Positions 10,001-17,341 of a stretch of DNA of 64,000 nt are shown here, piece by piece (within the stretch, counting starts at the first letter, position 1; each line of letters begins with the position of its first letter). The notes under the pieces were generated by a model. It did no database searches. It was not told the DNA's origin and was given only the letters and a program-made list of their open reading frames with translations. This stretch comes from Ancylobacter aquaticus (GTDB lineage Bacteria; Pseudomonadota; Alphaproteobacteria; Rhizobiales; Xanthobacteraceae), in assembly GCF_004339465.1 (NCBI RefSeq), contig NZ_SMFY01000004.1, positions 124,001 through 188,000 on the forward strand, given 5' to 3'. Both the position numbers and the translations under genes were made by a program.

Positions 10001-10111
10001 CGCGCCCGCATCGGCACGAAGCTCATGGTGCCGATGCCCACCCACGCCATCGAGGTCGAGGTGGTCGAGCCGGTGTTCTACGACCCCAAGGGAGACCGCC
10101 TCAATGGTTGA
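7061..10111 (+). CDS. soxA: sarcosine oxidase subunit alpha
   Basis: The 1016-aa large subunit. An N-terminal ferredoxin-like part (FDGQTFSGFKGDTLASALIANG) is followed by an NAD-binding Rossmann domain (VLVVGAGPAGLAAALAAAESG, from about residue 170). The C-terminal aminomethyltransferase (GcvT-like) domain, from about residue 620, binds tetrahydrofolate. The enzyme therefore yields glycine plus 5,10-methylene-THF rather than free formaldehyde when folate is present. Full length, with no frameshift seen. Its end overlaps soxG by eight bases. Confidence 0.96.
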   Translation: MTNRFRTASGGRIDRAAPLSFRFDGQTFSGFKGDTLASALIANGVHLVGRSFKYHRPRGLLSAGSDEPNALVNVARDAARAAPNLRATQVEVYEGLKAESQNRWPSLAFDAGAVNDLASPFLPSGFYYKTFMWPAGAWKRFYEPKIRAMAGLGVAPTLPDPDRYTQNHVHCDVLVVGAGPAGLAAALAAAESGARVILCDEQAELGGSLLSETTATIEGQPAADWLAATLATLAGKDNVTLLPRTTAFGYYPHNLVALAERVTEHLAVPGAGLPRERLWQVRAKEVVLAAGALERPLVFPENDRPGVLLADSGRTYANRYGAKVGERAVIFTACDAGYRTALDLKAAGVTIVAVADLRTEVSGELPARALAAGIDVRPSTVLVGTKGRLRVSSAQFAKARNGEVGPTETIACDTVLMSGGFTPSVHLFSQSRGKLVWDGAAGAYLPGTSVERERSAGSCRGVYGLQRVLEDGYAQGEAAARAAATFTSPARGATPAPATPSRTIPASADDLGTAGFIGATPHGRNPALAKAFVDWQNDVTSKDILLATREGFRSIEHVKRYTTTGMATDQGKTSNMNTLGIVSEALDTPVPKIGLTTFRPPFTPTTFGLFAGAARGDVFDPLRKTAIHDWAAEQGAAFEDVGNWKRALYFPRAGAGGRMEDMHAAVARECKAVRASVGMFDASTLGKIEIVGPDAAEFMNRMYTNAWAKLEPGRLRYGVMLREDGFVMDDGVVGRMASDRFHVTTTTGGAPRVLAHMEDYLQTEWPDLDVWLTSTTEQWSVIAVQGPKAREVIAPLIEGIDLSKEGFPHMCVREGTILGVPTRLFSVSFTGELGFEINVPSAYGRAVWEAVHAAGERFGITPYGTETMHVLRAEKGYIIVGQETDGTATPDDANLGWAVGKAKKDFVGKRSLARAAMSAPDRRQLVGLKTTDPAVVLEEGAQIVADPSAPVPVPMLGFVTSSYHSAVLGRSIALAMVKGGRARIGTKLMVPMPTHAIEVEVVEPVFYDPKGDRLNG

Positions 10112-10688
10112 GAGCGCATCCATGACGACGCCCCTGACTCCGGCCAACCCGCTTCATGTTCTCGCCGCCGCGTCGCGCGATGTCGCGGCCGTGCGACTGG
10201 CCGCGCTCGCCCCGGCCGCCCGGCTGGTGTTTCGCGGCCGCGAGGCGGCGATCGGGCCGGCGGGGGAAGCCTTCGGCGTGCCCCTGCCGCGCGAGGCCTG
10301 CCGCTTCAACACGGCGGGTGGCCGCTTCGCCTTCTGGCTCGGCCCCGACGAGTGGCTGCTGCTCGTTCCCAATGCCGAGGCCGCGCCGCTCTTCACCGCC
10401 ATCGAGGCCGCCACTACGGGCCTGCCGCATGCGCTGGTCGACGTCTCGGAACGCAGCGTCGGCATCGAGGTGGCGGGCGAAAAGGCTGCCTTCGTGCTGA
10501 ACCAGGGCAACCCGCTGGACCTCTCGCTGGCGGCGTTCCCCATCGGCATGTGCACCCGCACCGTGTTCCACAAGGCGGAAATCCTGCTGGTGCGCCATGC
10601 TCCTGACGTGTTCCACCTCGATGTCTGGCGCTCCTTCGCGCCCTATGTCTGGGAACTGCTGGAAGACGCCCGCCGCGAGCTGGCCTGA
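10104..10688 (+). CDS. soxG: sarcosine oxidase subunit gamma
   Basis: A 194-aa subunit with a GcvT-like fold, found beside the alpha subunit in the heterotetramer. Typical segments are FWLGPDEWLLLVP, HALVDVSERSVGIEVAGEKA and VLNQGNPLDLS. The chosen ATG overlaps the soxA stop by eight bases; ATG 10122 is an alternative. It ends the soxBDAG operon. A palindromic repeat fills the gap to sdaA. Confidence 0.93.
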   Translation: MVESASMTTPLTPANPLHVLAAASRDVAAVRLAALAPAARLVFRGREAAIGPAGEAFGVPLPREACRFNTAGGRFAFWLGPDEWLLLVPNAEAAPLFTAIEAATTGLPHALVDVSERSVGIEVAGEKAAFVLNQGNPLDLSLAAFPIGMCTRTVFHKAEILLVRHAPDVFHLDVWRSFAPYVWELLEDARRELA

Positions 10689-10731
10689 CTTTTGCCGATC
10701 AGAACCTGAATTCGACACAGCAGATACTCAA

Positions 10732-10819
10732 CGTCATCCCGGACGGCCGCAGGCCGATCCGGGATCGTAGCCGGATGGAGAGCGATCCCGGCTCTTCACT
10801 CCGCTTTGGCCGGGATGAC
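10732..10819. repeat. GTCATCCCGG mosaic palindromic element, copy 1
   Basis: Bounded by GTCATCCCGG and CCGGGATGAC, with the internal inverse arms GATCCGGGATCG and CGATCCCGG, so it can fold as two hairpins. Related copies lie near 17.1, 18.5 and 34.3 kb. It occupies the gap between soxG and sdaA and ends 18 bases before the sdaA ATG, so it may affect sdaA expression. Confidence 0.8.
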
Positions 10820-10837
10820 CTATCGGGACAGGCAGCC

Positions 10838-12202
10838 ATGATCAGCGCCTTCGAGCTCTTCAAGATCGGCATCGGCCCGTCATCGTCGCATACGGTGGGG
10901 CCGATGCTGGCGGCGCTGCGCTTCGCCGAAAATCTTGCAGCGGACGACCTGCTGGCCCGCACCGCCCGGGTCGAGGTGACGCTCTACGGCTCGCTCGCCT
11001 GGACCGGCAAGGGTCACGGCACCGACAAGGCGGTGATCCTCGGCCTCGCCGGCCTGCACCCGCGCAATGTCGACCCCGACCGCGCCGACGCGCTCGTCGC
11101 CGGGGTGGCCGACGACAGCCGCCTGCCGCTCGGCGGCAGCCATGGCCTCCGCTTCGACGCCGCCCGCGACATCGTCTTCGACGGCGTCTCGCCCACCCCG
11201 CAGCACCCCAACACGCTGGCTTTCCGCGCTTTTTCCGCCGAGGGCACCCTCATCGCCGAGGCCCGCTGGTGCTCCATTGGCGGCGGCTTCGTCGTACCGG
11301 AGCACGAGGTGGGCCAGCCGCCCGGGCCAGACGAGGTCGCCCTGCCCTATCCGTTCCGCAACGCCCGCGAGCTGCTGGCCTATGCGGCGCGCGAAAACCT
11401 CTCCATCGCCGAGCTTGTGCTCGCCAATGAGCACGTCCGCCGCCCGCCCGCCGAGGTGGAAGCGCGGCTGGACGGTGTCGTCGAGGCGATGATGGCCTGC
11501 ATTGATCGCGGCCTTGCTACGTCGGGCGAACTGCCCGGCGGGCTGCAGGTGAAGCGCCGGGCCAAGGCGATCCGCGACGCCCTCCTCGCCCGCAACGCCC
11601 CCACCCCGCACGAGATCATGGACTGGGTGAGCCTCTACGCCATCGCGGTCAACGAGGAGAATGCCGCCGGCGGGCGCGTCGTCACCGCCCCCACCAACGG
11701 CGCGGCCGGCGTCGTGCCGGCGACGCTGCGCTATTATCGGGATCATTGCCCCGGTGCCGACCGGGCCGGGCTGCACACCTTCCTACTCACCGCCACCGCC
11801 ATCGGCGCGCTGTTCAAGATCAACGCCTCCATCTCCGGCGCCGAGGTCGGCTGCCAGGGCGAGGTCGGCGTCGCCTGCTCAATGGCGGCGGGCGGGCTCG
11901 CGGCCGCACTGGGCGGCACGCCGGCGCAGGTGGAGAACGCGGCCGAGATCGGCATGGAGCACCACCTCGGCATGACCTGCGACCCGATCGGCGGGCTGGT
12001 GCAGGTGCCCTGCATCGAGCGCAACGCTTTTGGCGCCATCAGCGCCGTCAACGCCGCCTCGCTGGCCCTGCATGGCGACGGCACGCACATCGTCTCGCTC
12101 GACAAGGTCATCGTCACCATGCGCGAAACCGGCCGCGACATGGCCTCGAAATACAAGGAAACCTCGCTGGGTGGCCTCGCGGTCAACCTGCCGGAATGCT
12201 GA
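10838..12202 (+). CDS. sdaA: L-serine ammonia-lyase (iron-sulfur type)
   Basis: Single-chain [4Fe-4S] L-serine dehydratase, 454 aa, that converts serine to pyruvate and ammonia. Both parts of the family are present: the N-terminal beta domain beginning [21 protein letters not shown], and the C-terminal alpha domain with the cluster cysteines in [15 protein letters not shown] and [22 protein letters not shown] 10838 is chosen because the frame upstream runs through a palindromic repeat. Next to soxBDAG it would finish betaine catabolism once glycine has been turned into serine by GlyA. Confidence 0.95.
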   Translation: MISAFELFKIGIGPSSSHTVGPMLAALRFAENLAADDLLARTARVEVTLYGSLAWTGKGHGTDKAVILGLAGLHPRNVDPDRADALVAGVADDSRLPLGGSHGLRFDAARDIVFDGVSPTPQHPNTLAFRAFSAEGTLIAEARWCSIGGGFVVPEHEVGQPPGPDEVALPYPFRNARELLAYAARENLSIAELVLANEHVRRPPAEVEARLDGVVEAMMACIDRGLATSGELPGGLQVKRRAKAIRDALLARNAPTPHEIMDWVSLYAIAVNEENAAGGRVVTAPTNGAAGVVPATLRYYRDHCPGADRAGLHTFLLTATAIGALFKINASISGAEVGCQGEVGVACSMAAGGLAAALGGTPAQVENAAEIGMEHHLGMTCDPIGGLVQVPCIERNAFGAISAVNAASLALHGDGTHIVSLDKVIVTMRETGRDMASKYKETSLGGLAVNLPEC

Positions 12203-12284
12203 CCTCGACCCCCGCCCGCGCGAAACCTCAACGCGCTTGCACCCGGGGGCTGCAAATTTGCTATGGTACCGGCAGGAGCAGGCC

Positions 12285-13340
12285 ATGAACCATCAGCGAC
12301 CCATCTCCCCCGGTACATCGAGCCCGTCGCACACGACGGCCGCACCGGCGCTGAATGTCGGGTTCATCCTTGCCGACAATTTCACCCTGTCCGCCTTCTC
12401 GCTGATGGTCGACCAGCTGCGTCTCGCCGCCGATGATGGCGACCGTTCGCGCCCCATCCTCGCCCGCTGGCAGGTGATGTCGTCGCGGCCGGAGCCGATC
12501 CGCGCCAGCTGCGGCATCACAGTGGCGCCCTCCGGCCCGTTCCTCGACCCCGCGAACTTCGCCTACATCATCGTGGTCGGCGGCCTGCTGCACGGTGGCC
12601 AGCAGCTCGACGAGGAGAGCATCGCCTATCTCAAGCGCGCCGCCCGCGCCGGCGTGCCGCTGGTCGGCGTGTGCACCGGCAGCTTCGTGCTGGCGCGCGC
12701 CGGTCTGATGACCGGACGACGCTGCTGCGTTTCTTGGTATCACTACCAGGACTTCATGGAGGAGTTTCCGCACCACACCCCGGTGGCGGACCGTCTCTAT
12801 GTCATCGACGGCGACCGCATCACCTGCGCCGGCGGCGGCGGCGCGGCAGACCTCGCCACGGCGCTGGTGGAGAAGTATCTCGGCCGCTCCATCGCCCAGA
12901 AGAGCCGCCATGTGCTGCTGCTGGATCGCCAGCGCCCCGGCACCGAATCCCAGCCGCACCCGCCGATCGCCGATCTCGTCGCCGATGACCGCGTGCGCCG
13001 GGCGCTGCTGATGATGGAGCAGCACCTCGCCGACCCGCTGCCCATCGCCGACATTTCCCGCCGGCTGCAGCTTTCCACCCGCCAGCTGGAGCGCCTGTTC
13101 CAGACCGTGATGGGCCAGCGGCCGGCCGAGTTCTATCGCCGGCTGCGGCTGCGCTATGCCCGCTTCCTGCTCGATACGACAGGCCGCTCGGTCACCGATA
13201 TCGCGCTGGAGGCCGGCTTTTCCGACTGCGCGCATTTCTCCCGCCAGTTCAAGGCCCAGCACGGCTTTACCCCGTCCGATGCGCGCTCGCGCGCGCCGGT
13301 GGCGGTGCAGAGCATGGCGGCGCAGCGGCTGTTCGAGTAG
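12285..13340 (+). CDS. GlxA-type AraC transcription regulator (GbdR-like candidate)
   Basis: A 351-aa regulator. The N-terminal DJ-1/glutamine-amidotransferase-like domain has [21 protein letters not shown] and the nucleophile-elbow segment [17 protein letters not shown]. The C-terminal AraC helix-turn-helix pair is [19 protein letters not shown] and [21 protein letters not shown]. GbdR, the glycine-betaine-responsive activator of gbc/dgc/sox genes in Pseudomonas, belongs to this class. Its place between sdaA and gbcA makes that role plausible, but a second similar regulator sits at 19.6 kb and the sequence does not tell which is GbdR. GGAG lies nine bases upstream of ATG 12285. Confidence 0.9.
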   Translation: MNHQRPISPGTSSPSHTTAAPALNVGFILADNFTLSAFSLMVDQLRLAADDGDRSRPILARWQVMSSRPEPIRASCGITVAPSGPFLDPANFAYIIVVGGLLHGGQQLDEESIAYLKRAARAGVPLVGVCTGSFVLARAGLMTGRRCCVSWYHYQDFMEEFPHHTPVADRLYVIDGDRITCAGGGGAADLATALVEKYLGRSIAQKSRHVLLLDRQRPGTESQPHPPIADLVADDRVRRALLMMEQHLADPLPIADISRRLQLSTRQLERLFQTVMGQRPAEFYRRLRLRYARFLLDTTGRSVTDIALEAGFSDCAHFSRQFKAQHGFTPSDARSRAPVAVQSMAAQRLFE

Positions 13341-13352
13341 CGGGCGCCGCCC

Positions 13353-14084
13353 TCAGATTCCAACCTCGGTCGGGCTGGCATTGCCCTTCATAAGGATCGG
13401 CCCGGTCGGGCGGCCGGTGGGTGAGCCCCCCGCCGGCTCCAGCGTCACCTCATAGAGCTGCGCAGCGGCCGGGCGCGGCAGGCCCTCGACGCTCAGCTCC
13501 ACATTGCGCATCGCTTCCAGCAGGCCAACCGAGACCGGCCCGCGCTCCCGGTCCCACAGCGTCCACACCTGCAGCGACTTGCCCTCCGGCGCCCTCAAGG
13601 CGCTCAGCGCCAGAAGCTCCGTGCGCCCGTCGCGGAAGGCGTTCACCACCGCCGCCGGCTGGTTCTGGTCGGAAAGCAGCACCGCCACCAGCACCGGCGC
13701 CTGCGCCGCCTGCCGCGCCAGATGAAGGGTGCCGAGGGCGAGCAAGACGAGCGCGGCCGAAGCCGCCAGTCCATAGCCTCGCCACAGGCTCAGGCTCTCC
13801 CACCACGTCGCGATCCGGGAGGGCCGCGCGGGCGTCTGGCGTGGCGTCTGCGGCGCAGGGGCAATCGGCCCGAGCGCCGCCTCGATGCGCGTCCACAGCG
13901 CCGGATCGGGCGTCACCGGCGCGGCCGTGGCGTCGAGTTCGGCGAGGCGCGCCCGCCACAGCTCCACCTGAAGCGCGAGCCCGGCGTCGCGCGCCAGCCT
14001 TTCCTCGCAACGGCGCGTCTCATCGGCATCGAGCAGGCCGAGCACATATTCGCTCGCCAGCCGGTCGCGCTCGTCCGCGCTCAT
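13353..14084 (-). CDS. anti-sigma factor, RskA/SigK-regulator type
   Basis: A 243-aa single-pass membrane anti-sigma factor. The cytoplasmic N-terminus (MSADERDRLASEYVLGLLDADE) is the sigma-binding start of the RskA class and lacks the HxxxCxxC zinc motif. A membrane helix lies near residues 105-125 (GYGLAASAALVLLALGTLHLA). The C-terminal part is the periplasmic RskA domain (LQVWTLWDRERGPVSVGLLEA). The ATG overlaps the sigma gene stop as ATGA, which fixes the start and implies coupled translation. Confidence 0.92.
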   Translation of the reverse strand: MSADERDRLASEYVLGLLDADETRRCEERLARDAGLALQVELWRARLAELDATAAPVTPDPALWTRIEAALGPIAPAPQTPRQTPARPSRIATWWESLSLWRGYGLAASAALVLLALGTLHLARQAAQAPVLVAVLLSDQNQPAAVVNAFRDGRTELLALSALRAPEGKSLQVWTLWDRERGPVSVGLLEAMRNVELSVEGLPRPAAAQLYEVTLEPAGGSPTGRPTGPILMKGNASPTEVGI

Positions 14085-14650
14085 GTCATGCACTCCCGCA
14101 GGGTGAGCAGGCTGCGCCTTATCCACGCCTTCGCCGTCCCCAGCGGCACGCCGAGCCGGCCCGCCAGTTCGCCATGGGTGAGCCCTCGCATATAGGCGAG
14201 CAGGATCGCCCGGCGCCGCGCCGGCTCCAGCCGGTCGAGGCAGCGCCGCAGCGCGCTCGCCTCGGAGAGCGCCATGACCAGCGTCTCGGCATCGGCCTCC
14301 TCCGAGGCGGGCTCGATCGCCTCGTAATCCGCCACCAGATCCATCCGGCCTTCGCCGCGCAGCACGTTGAGCGCGGTATTGCGCAGGATGGCGAAGGCCC
14401 AGGAGGTGGGCTTGCCGCGTGCCGCGTCGAAGCTGTCCGCCTTTTCCCAGATACGCAGAAAGGTGTCGTGCACCACCTCGTCGGCAAGGTCGCGACGGCG
14501 CAGCATGCGCAGCGCGACGCCGGTCATCTTCGGTGCCAGCCGGTCATAGAGCCGCTGCAGCCCGGCGCGCTCGCCGCGCGCGCAGCCACGCAACGCCTCG
14601 GCGAGGTCGTCATCGGCGGCGCCATCGGCGGTGTACAGCAGGGTCGTCAT
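14081..14650 (-). CDS. ECF RNA polymerase sigma factor (SigK-like)
   Basis: A 189-aa extracytoplasmic-function sigma factor. Region 2 has ALRMLRRRDLADEVVHDTFLRIWE and KPTSWAFAILRNTALNVLR. Region 4 has LDRLEPARRRAILLAYMRGLTHGELAGRLGVPLGTAKAWIRRSLLTLR. It pairs with the overlapping RskA-type anti-sigma gene and is divergent from a DUF4394 gene, the usual neighbour set of this ECF group. A candidate self-recognised promoter lies 33 bases upstream of the ATG. Confidence 0.95.
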   Translation of the reverse strand: MTTLLYTADGAADDDLAEALRGCARGERAGLQRLYDRLAPKMTGVALRMLRRRDLADEVVHDTFLRIWEKADSFDAARGKPTSWAFAILRNTALNVLRGEGRMDLVADYEAIEPASEEADAETLVMALSEASALRRCLDRLEPARRRAILLAYMRGLTHGELAGRLGVPLGTAKAWIRRSLLTLRECMT

Positions 14651-14682
14651 CTCGCGGCTCCCGCAAAGTAAGGCTTGTTACT

Positions 14683-14711
14683 CATACGCCCCGGCTTCGG
14701 TTTCGGATGCA
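14683..14711 (-). promoter_or_regulatory. candidate ECF promoter of the sigma/anti-sigma operon
   Basis: On the minus strand: TGCATCC (14711-14705), a 16-base spacer, CGTATG (14688-14683). The elements resemble ECF -35/-10 boxes of the SigK class and have a near-mirror copy facing the DUF4394 gene. The inferred start leaves a short leader before ATG 14650. Confidence 0.5.
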
Positions 14712-14728
14712 AGGGGAAGAGATTTTTT

Positions 14729-14757
14729 CGCATCCTTCTGCATCCGCCGGTCGATCT
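14729..14757 (+). promoter_or_regulatory. candidate ECF promoter of the DUF4394 gene
   Basis: CGCATCC (14729-14735), a 16-base spacer, CGATCT (14752-14757), facing the DUF4394 gene. It shares GCATCC and the exact spacer length with the opposing promoter. A second TGCATCC at 14739-14745 with CGTGTA 14 bases on is an alternative. Confidence 0.45.
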
Positions 14758-14816
14758 CGCGTGTAGCCGCTTTGTCCCAGCCGACACAGGTTCGGCGCGA
14801 AACGGAGTTCGCCACC

Positions 14817-15605
14817 ATGAAAAGCTCGATGATCGCCCTCACCTTCAGCGCCGTCACCGGCCTCGCTCTCGCCACCACCGGCGCGCAGGCGCAGTCCGTC
14901 GCCGCCCTGCTCGACGGCAACATGATCGCCATCGTCGATGTGAAGGCCGCCAAGGTCGGCACCCCGATGAAGATCGCCGGCGACGGCAAGCTCGTCGGCA
15001 TCGACGTGCGCCCCGCCGACGGCATGCTCTACGGGCTGTTCGCCGACGGCACCGTCGTCACCATCGACCCGATGAGCGGCAAGGCGATGAAGAAGTCGAC
15101 GCTTGGCACCATGCTGCCGGCCGGCTCCATGGCCACCGTCGATTTCAACCCGGTCGCCGACCGGCTGCGCGTCATCGGCAGCGACGGCACCAACCTTCGC
15201 GCCAATGTCGACGACGGCAAGGTGACGACGGACGGCGCGCTGAAATACGCCGAAGGCGACATGCACAAGGGCAAGGCCTCGAAGGTCGTCGCCGGCGCCT
15301 ACACCAATTCGGTGAAGGGCACCAAGGAAACCGCGCTCTACGACATCGACGCCACCGCCGGCACCCTCGTCAAGCAGGCCCCGCCCAATGATGGCGTGCT
15401 GAACTCGGTCGGCAAGCTCGGCGTCACCGGCGACACCTTCGCCTTCGACATCGTCACCACCCCGGCCGGCGCCAATGAGGGCTGGCTGATGGCCGGCGAC
15501 ACGCTCTATTCGGTCGATCTCGCCACCGGCAAGGCCACCGCCGTGGGCAAGATCGCCGGGGTCGAGGGCAAGGTGCACGACATCGCCATCCTGCCCGCGA
15601 TGTGA
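14817..15605 (+). CDS. exported DUF4394 protein
   Basis: A 262-aa periplasmic or secreted protein. A signal peptide (LTFSAVTGLALATTGAQAQ) is followed by the DUF4394 repeat fold, a propeller-like domain with recurring units such as LVGIDVRPADGMLYGLFADG, TVDFNPVADRLRVIGSDGTN and DTLYSVDLATGKATAVGKI. The function is unknown. The family is often encoded beside ECF sigma / RskA pairs, as here, and is likely their main target. The gene starts at ATG 14817 behind a purine-rich GGAG. Confidence 0.88.
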   Translation: MKSSMIALTFSAVTGLALATTGAQAQSVAALLDGNMIAIVDVKAAKVGTPMKIAGDGKLVGIDVRPADGMLYGLFADGTVVTIDPMSGKAMKKSTLGTMLPAGSMATVDFNPVADRLRVIGSDGTNLRANVDDGKVTTDGALKYAEGDMHKGKASKVVAGAYTNSVKGTKETALYDIDATAGTLVKQAPPNDGVLNSVGKLGVTGDTFAFDIVTTPAGANEGWLMAGDTLYSVDLATGKATAVGKIAGVEGKVHDIAILPAM

Positions 15606-15633
15606 GCTCTCTCGCCCTTCAATAAGTGAGCAC

Positions 15634-15661
15634 GAGGACGGCGCGGCTGCGCGCCGTCCTC
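15634..15661 (+). terminator. strong hairpin after the DUF4394 gene
   Basis: A 12-bp perfect stem (GAGGACGGCGCG / CGCGCCGTCCTC) with loop GCTG, 28 bases after the DUF4394 stop. There is no T-run, so intrinsic termination is uncertain. It may insulate gbcA. Confidence 0.5.
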
Positions 15662-15687
15662 ACTACGTTCTGCGCGTCACAGGGGAA

Positions 15688-15720
15688 TGTCGCTTCCAGC
15701 AAATTGTCTGTCGTTTCCAG
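15688..15720 (+). promoter_or_regulatory. 21-bp-spaced direct repeat upstream of gbcA (AraC-type operator candidate)
   Basis: TGTCGCTTCCAG (15688-15699) and TGTCGTTTCCAG (15709-15720) differ at one base and are exactly 21 bp apart, two helical turns on the same face. This is the usual layout for an AraC-family dimer. It lies 83 bases before the gbcA ATG. A GbdR-like regulator is the natural candidate. Confidence 0.55.
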
Positions 15721-15802
15721 AGAAGTCGCCGTCGCTCTTCCGTCGAACAATTCCAGACGACGCGACAAGCGGGCCCGGGACCCGCGCGAGGGAGAACAGA
15801 CG

Positions 15803-17062
15803 ATGCTGGATTCGACCGCCACGCCGCTGAAGGCGTTGCTCCGCCGCCGCAAGCCCGGCTACAGCCTTGAGGCGCCGTTCTACCTCAGCCCCGAGATCTT
15901 CGAGGCGGACATGGACGTGATCTTCGGCCAGCACTGGATCTTCGTCGGCGTCGATCCCGATGTTCCCGAGCCGGGCGACGCCATGACGCTGAACATCGGC
16001 AAGGCCAGCATCTTCCTGGTGCGCGACGACGATGGGGAGGTCCGCGCCTTCCATAATGTGTGCCGCCATCGCGGCGCGCCGATCGTGCACGACTACAAGA
16101 CCACGGTCGGCAACCTCGTCTGCCGCTATCATTCCTGGACCTACGGCCTCGACGGCAAGCTGCTCGCCGCCTCGCATATGGGCGAGGGGTTTGATCCCTC
16201 GTGCCATGGCCTGAAGCCGGTGCATGTGCGCTCGCTGGAAGGGCTGCTCTTCGTGTGCCTGTCCGACGAGCCGCCGGCCGACTTCGACGTGATGGCGGCG
16301 AAGATGGGGCCCTATCTCGCCCCGCACGATCTGAAGAACGCCAAGGTCGCCTTCGAGAAGGACATCATCGAGCCGGGCAACTGGAAGCTCACCATGGAGA
16401 ACAACCGCGAGTGCTATCACTGCGCTGGCAACCATCCCGAGCTGACCGTGCCACTCTTCGCCTATGGCTTCGGCTTCGCGCCCGAAGAACTCGACGAGCA
16501 TGAGCGCAAGGAGGCCGAAGATTACGCCAGGCTGCTGACCACCAGCCATCGCGAATGGGAGAGCTGCGGCTTCCCCTCCACCATGCTGGAGCACCTCGAC
16601 GACATGGCGACCGGCTTCCGCACCGAGCGCCTGCCGCTGGCGGGCGACGGCGAAAGCCACACCAACGACACCAAGGCGGCGTGCAAAAAGCTGCTCGGCA
16701 AGATCAACGATCCCCGCCACGGCGCGCTGCATTTCTGGACCCAGCCGAATTCCTGGCACCATTTCATGTCCGACCACGCGGTGGTGTTCTCGGTACTGCC
16801 GCTGGATGCCGAGCGCTCGCTGCTGCGCACCAAGTGGCTGGTGCACAAGGACGCGGTCGAGGGCGTCGACTACGACCTCGAAAATCTGGTCGGCGTGTGG
16901 GACGCCACCAACGACCAGGATTCGACGCTGGTCAGCTATTGCCAGGAAGGCGCCCGCAGCCCGGCCTATGAGCCCGGCCCCTACTCCCCTCATACCGAGA
17001 TGCTCGTGGACAAGTTCTGCAACTGGTACGTCAACCGGATGATCGCGCATCTGGGGCGTTGA
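15803..17062 (+). CDS. gbcA: glycine betaine monooxygenase, Rieske oxygenase subunit
   Basis: A 419-aa terminal oxygenase that demethylates glycine betaine to dimethylglycine. The Rieske [2Fe-2S] site is CRHRG (from about residue 87) plus CRYHSWTYG (from about residue 107). The catalytic domain has the mononuclear-iron region MENNRECYHCAGNHPEL. High overall similarity to GbcA/BmoA-type proteins is evident from GNWKLTMENNRECYHCAGNHPE. ATG 15803 lies behind GGGAGAACAG, and the open frame upstream covers the putative operator. The partner reductase gbcB is 280 bases downstream. Confidence 0.93.
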   Translation: MLDSTATPLKALLRRRKPGYSLEAPFYLSPEIFEADMDVIFGQHWIFVGVDPDVPEPGDAMTLNIGKASIFLVRDDDGEVRAFHNVCRHRGAPIVHDYKTTVGNLVCRYHSWTYGLDGKLLAASHMGEGFDPSCHGLKPVHVRSLEGLLFVCLSDEPPADFDVMAAKMGPYLAPHDLKNAKVAFEKDIIEPGNWKLTMENNRECYHCAGNHPELTVPLFAYGFGFAPEELDEHERKEAEDYARLLTTSHREWESCGFPSTMLEHLDDMATGFRTERLPLAGDGESHTNDTKAACKKLLGKINDPRHGALHFWTQPNSWHHFMSDHAVVFSVLPLDAERSLLRTKWLVHKDAVEGVDYDLENLVGVWDATNDQDSTLVSYCQEGARSPAYEPGPYSPHTEMLVDKFCNWYVNRMIAHLGR

Positions 17063-17092
17063 GGCGATCCGCCGGGCACAGCCCGGATCCAC

Positions 17093-17259
17093 CGTCATCC
17101 CCGGGCTCGGCACGGGGGATCCACGATTTGTGGACCTAGGCGTGGAGGGCCCGGCCAGCCGTCATCCCGGTCGAAGCGCAGCGTCGAGCCGGGATCGCTC
17201 ACGATTTCTTCGAGCGATCCGGATCGGCCCTGCGGACCGTCCAGGATGATGACACGGCG
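17093..17259. repeat. GTCATCCCGG mosaic palindromic element, copy 2 (compound)
   Basis: A short fragment (GTCATCCCCGGGCTCGGCAC) is followed by a longer element from GTCATCCCGG (17161) with arms GAGCCGGGATCGCTC and GAGCGATCCGGATC, ending in a degenerate GGATGATGAC. It fills most of the gbcA-gbcB gap. Confidence 0.7.
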
Positions 17260-17271
17260 CCCCTATTCCAA

Positions 17272-17294
17272 CCCTCTCCCCGACGGGGAGAGGG
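17272..17294. repeat. CCCTCTCCCC / GGGGAGAGGG hairpin before gbcB
   Basis: A perfect 10-bp stem with loop GAC, 47 bases upstream of the gbcB ATG. It is GC-rich with no T-run. It could be a transcript-stabilising hairpin or another dispersed repeat. Confidence 0.55.
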
Positions 17295-17341
17295 AGCAAC
17301 GCCCGCCCAATGGCCAAAGCCGCTCACACGAGACAGACCTC

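Noticed and set aside
17269..17300. CCCTCTCCCC hairpin as an attachment site or integration scar
   Set aside because: No integrase and no second half are seen. It is better read as an intergenic hairpin.
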